A stretch of DNA of 34,960 nucleotides, taken from assembly GCA_025359905.1 (NCBI GenBank), contig JANYDF010000032.1, positions 1 to 34,960 of the forward strand. Direction: 5' to 3'. This DNA comes from Rhodospirillales bacterium (GTDB lineage Bacteria; Pseudomonadota; Alphaproteobacteria; Acetobacterales; Acetobacteraceae). The translations under genes and the position numbers were made by a program. The notes beneath the pieces were generated by a model that was given only the letters and a program-made list of their open reading frames with translations, was not told the DNA's origin and ran no database searches. Below are positions 32,835 to 34,960 of the stretch, in pieces. Position 1 is the first letter of the stretch. Every line of letters begins with the position of its first letter.

Positions 32835-32888
32835 GTTAACGCGGCGCGCGGCCCACACTGGCGCGAAAGCGGCAAGGGGGCAGCGCCG

Positions 32889-33641
32889 ATGGCGCGTGTG
32901 ATCGCGTTTCCGCAAGGCGGCTACCGGTTCGTTAAAGGCGTGTTCCAGTATTCGGCGGGGGTGGCGGCCCAGCCGGGCTACCGGATCGAGCGGGCGCGCT
33001 TCATCGCCGCGTTGCCGCTGGCCGAGGGGTTCGCGCGCATTGCCGGTTATCTGCAAGCGCTTGGCCGCCCGCTGACCGCGCTGTGCGCCTGCGAACTACG
33101 CTCGCCGGCACCGTTCGACGACGCCGGATTCCGCAGCTTCAACCTGTCCTATGCCGAGGTGTTGCGCGCCTGGGGGCTGCTGGCGCTGGGCGACAACCCG
33201 GTGGCGCGCTCCAACGTGTGCCCTGAGATCGACCCGCCGGGCACGCCCAGCTTTCACGCGTTCAGCTACACGGTCCCAGCCGTGGACGCGCCCCCCTCGT
33301 TCGTGATCGCGGGCAGCGGCGAGTCGCTGGAGGGTAAAGCGACCTATGCCGAAGCCACCGTGGCGTATCGTGATCTGTCGCCGCACGGGATGCGGACCAA
33401 GGCGGCACATGTGCACGGCACGATGGAAAAGCGCATGGCCGCCCTCGGCCACACCTGGGCCGACACGACGGCGGCCCAGGTTTACACGGTGCACGACATT
33501 CATCCGTTCCTTGCAGGCGACATCGTGCGCCGGGGCGCGGCGCGGCACGGTATTGTGTGGCACTACAACCGCCCGCCGGTGATCGACCTGGAATACGAGG
33601 TGGATTGCCGCGCCGTGCATGTTGAACGCGTGCTGGTCTAG
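32889..33641 (+). CDS. CnbZ-like protein (2-aminomuconate deaminase-type family)
   Basis: 250 residues. The start FPQGGYRFVKGVFQYSAGVA and the blocks CACELRSPAPFDDAGFRSFN, NPVARSNVCPEIDPP and AHVHGTMEKRMAALGHTWAD match the family annotated after CnbZ, a 2-amino-5-chloromuconate deaminase. Many members in sugar-acid or enolase-superfamily clusters have no tested function, so deamination is only one possibility. GGGGGCAG upstream of the ATG gives a plausible ribosome site. It is followed 9 bp later by the enolase-superfamily gene. Confidence 0.55.
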   Translation: MARVIAFPQGGYRFVKGVFQYSAGVAAQPGYRIERARFIAALPLAEGFARIAGYLQALGRPLTALCACELRSPAPFDDAGFRSFNLSYAEVLRAWGLLALGDNPVARSNVCPEIDPPGTPSFHAFSYTVPAVDAPPSFVIAGSGESLEGKATYAEATVAYRDLSPHGMRTKAAHVHGTMEKRMAALGHTWADTTAAQVYTVHDIHPFLAGDIVRRGAARHGIVWHYNRPPVIDLEYEVDCRAVHVERVLV

Positions 33642-33650
33642 GCGGCGGCG

Positions 33651-34799
33651 ATGCTCATCCCCGGCGGGACAATCCTGCGCTTTGACTTCGACGAGGTGAT
33701 GGTTCCGGCCCACCCCGGCGTTATCAACTCCGCGACACTGGCCAAGCCGCTGCACATGCTGCCGGTGGGCGGCAAACAGGGCTGGTCGGTGCAATTCGAC
33801 GAATTGCCGAAATTGATCCTGCGGATGCATCTGGCCGGCGGGACCGTGGGCCTCGGCGAGTTCTACCGCGACCACGAATGGCCGCGCGTGGAGGCGATCT
33901 GCGCCGGATTGCTCGGCCAAAATGTCCACGACCTGCCGCTGCAAGACCTGCCGATCCCGTTGTGCCGTGAATACGACGGCTTCGAATGCGCGATCTGGGA
34001 TGCCTATGCCAAGTCGATCGGCGTGCCGCTGCACCGCCTGCTCGGCGGCGCGGTGCGGACGCAGGTGAAGGTGGGCGCGTGGTCGAGCCATCGCACCGTG
34101 GACGAAATCGGCCCATGGGCGGCGGGCTATCAGCGGCAAGGCTATGACTGCATCAAGCTGAAATGCGATTTGGAGGACGATGTCGCCGCGATCTGCCGCG
34201 CCATCGCCCAGCACGCGCCGGGGATGCAGGTGATCTTCGATCCCAACCAGCGCTGGGAAAACGCCGGCAACGCGCGCCCGCGCATTCGGGCACTGGAGCA
34301 GGTCGGCAACGTGCTATTGCTGGAAGACCCAATCCAGCGCTGGATGATCCAGGACTACGCCGAATTGCGCCGCTTTTCCGCCATCCCCATCGTGCTGCAT
34401 CTGTCGCTGCCCTATGTGTATCAGGGCCAGCGGGCCTACGAGGCGATCGACGCCATCGCGCATAATGCGGTGGATGGGTTCAACTTCAATTGCGGATTGG
34501 CGAAATTTCAGGAGCTGGACCATATCACCGCGACCGCCGGGAAATATTGCTGGCATGGCTCGGAGGTCGATCTGGGCATTCTGGAAGCGATGTACGTGCA
34601 TTCGGCGGCGGCGGCGAAAAGCTGTGTGTGGCCCAGCGATATTTTCGGCCGCATGATCCGCGCGCATGATTTGCTGGCGACGCCGCTGGCCTTCGCGCCG
34701 CCCTATGTGCAAGTGCCAAGCGACGGTGCCGGGTTGGGCGTGCGGCTGGACACCGAAGCGATGGCGCGGTTCCGCGTGGGCGGGCGCACCATCGGGTGA
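33651..34799 (+). CDS. Enolase-superfamily (mandelate racemase/MLE-like) enzyme
   Basis: 382 residues with the N-terminal capping domain and C-terminal barrel. KxK motif Lys169/Lys171 (CIKLKCD), metal ligands Asp197 (FDPNQRW) and Glu225 (LLEDPI) are present. The third ligand position, usually Asp/Glu in a PIMADES-like strand, reads PIVLHLS with His250, and the MLE-type second Lys is Asn280 (GFNFNCG). His302 (CWHGSE) may be a catalytic acid/base. It likely dehydrates or isomerises a sugar acid, substrate unknown. The gene's last 14 codons are mirrored in the palindrome at the window end. Confidence 0.85.
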   Translation: MLIPGGTILRFDFDEVMVPAHPGVINSATLAKPLHMLPVGGKQGWSVQFDELPKLILRMHLAGGTVGLGEFYRDHEWPRVEAICAGLLGQNVHDLPLQDLPIPLCREYDGFECAIWDAYAKSIGVPLHRLLGGAVRTQVKVGAWSSHRTVDEIGPWAAGYQRQGYDCIKLKCDLEDDVAAICRAIAQHAPGMQVIFDPNQRWENAGNARPRIRALEQVGNVLLLEDPIQRWMIQDYAELRRFSAIPIVLHLSLPYVYQGQRAYEAIDAIAHNAVDGFNFNCGLAKFQELDHITATAGKYCWHGSEVDLGILEAMYVHSAAAAKSCVWPSDIFGRMIRAHDLLATPLAFAPPYVQVPSDGAGLGVRLDTEAMARFRVGGRTIG

Positions 34800-34960
34800 G
34801 GCGTCCGATATCAACCGGCATGGCGGGTGATCTATCACCCTCCCCCTCCCCTTGCGGGAGGGGCCGGGGGAGGGGGAGGGTGATAGATCACCCGCCATGC
34901 CGGTTGATATCGGACGCCTCACCCGATGGTGCGCCCGCCCACGCGGAACCGCGCCATCGC
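34758..34960. repeat. Perfect 94-bp-arm palindrome at window end
   Basis: Bases 34758-34851 and 34867-34960 are exact reverse complements with a 15-base loop. The left arm holds the last 14 codons of the enolase-superfamily gene plus 52 bp of downstream sequence; the right arm repeats these on the other strand up to the last base. The centre is the GC-rich hairpin described separately. It likely continues past the window or marks a contig fold-back. Confidence 0.95.
34838..34880 (+). terminator. GC-rich hairpin downstream of the enolase-superfamily gene
   Basis: CCCTCCCCCTCCCC (34838-34851) pairs with GGGGAGGGGGAGGG (34867-34880); an alternative inner stem is CCTCCCC-ttgc-GGGAGG. This resembles the CCCTCCCC...GGGAGGGG extragenic repeats of the group and may terminate the preceding gene. 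Confidence 0.45.

Overview
The window looks like one end of a contig, or a whole small contig, from a GC-rich alphaproteobacterium. It is most likely a member of the Rhodospirillales/Acetobacterales (inference from GC content, codon use and gene order; no rRNA is present). Supporting signs are the run yebC-ruvC-ruvA-ruvB-ybgC-tolQ-tolR-tolA, a 6S RNA just upstream of a 5-formyl-THF cyclo-ligase gene with zapA close by, a zinc-free type L36, and a PEP-CTERM tail.

Layout. Positions 1-8275 are a continuous minus-strand run: 6S RNA, fau, ymdB-like, bioY, yebC, ruvCAB, ybgC, tolQ, tolR and tolA (its 3' end is cut by the window edge). Many of these genes overlap by ATGA or abut. A plus-strand ydfG-type dehydrogenase (8357-9109) lies between the 6S RNA and zapA plus its small coiled-coil partner. 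Positions 9730-11766 hold a hypothetical gene, a class I (DhnA-type) aldolase and thiE. Positions 11942-13903 hold a two-gene corrinoid methyltransferase pair. A fasciclin lipoprotein, then divergent epmA and efp (EF-P and its lysine ligase), follow. suhB and a three-gene envelope module (OmpA-like, MotA/TolQ-like, long coiled-coil MotB-like) occupy 16660-20956. On the minus strand a PhnZ-like HD oxygenase, an ATP-grasp-like protein, a TPR protein and glcF-glcE-glcD (glycolate oxidase) fill 20969-27408. A secreted beta-helix protein is tail-to-tail with rpmJ, followed by a methyltransferase, a two-TM protein and a DUF6481 protein.

The last 4 kb is accessory in character. It contains a 3' fragment of a PEP-CTERM protein cut by an inverted-repeat element of the AGLDPAIH type, and a SorC-type regulator divergent from a sugar kinase reduced to its first ~40 codons. 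After these come a CnbZ-like protein and an enolase-superfamily enzyme with a non-canonical active site. The sequence ends in a perfect 94-bp-arm palindrome (34758-34960) that folds back over the 3' end of the enolase gene, most likely an assembly or amplification fold-back at a natural hairpin.

Functional links: proline-rich TolA (nine consecutive prolines) and the proline-rich OmpA-like protein are plausible EF-P clients, and EF-P and EpmA are encoded here. Two separate ion-driven envelope motors (Tol and the 17.5-21 kb module) occur in one window. No CRISPR array, tRNA, rRNA, intact transposase or known defence system was seen. The least explained items are the three-gene motor module, the orphan PhnZ-like enzyme, the stand-alone corrinoid pair, and the overlap of the 6S RNA closing stem with the fau start.
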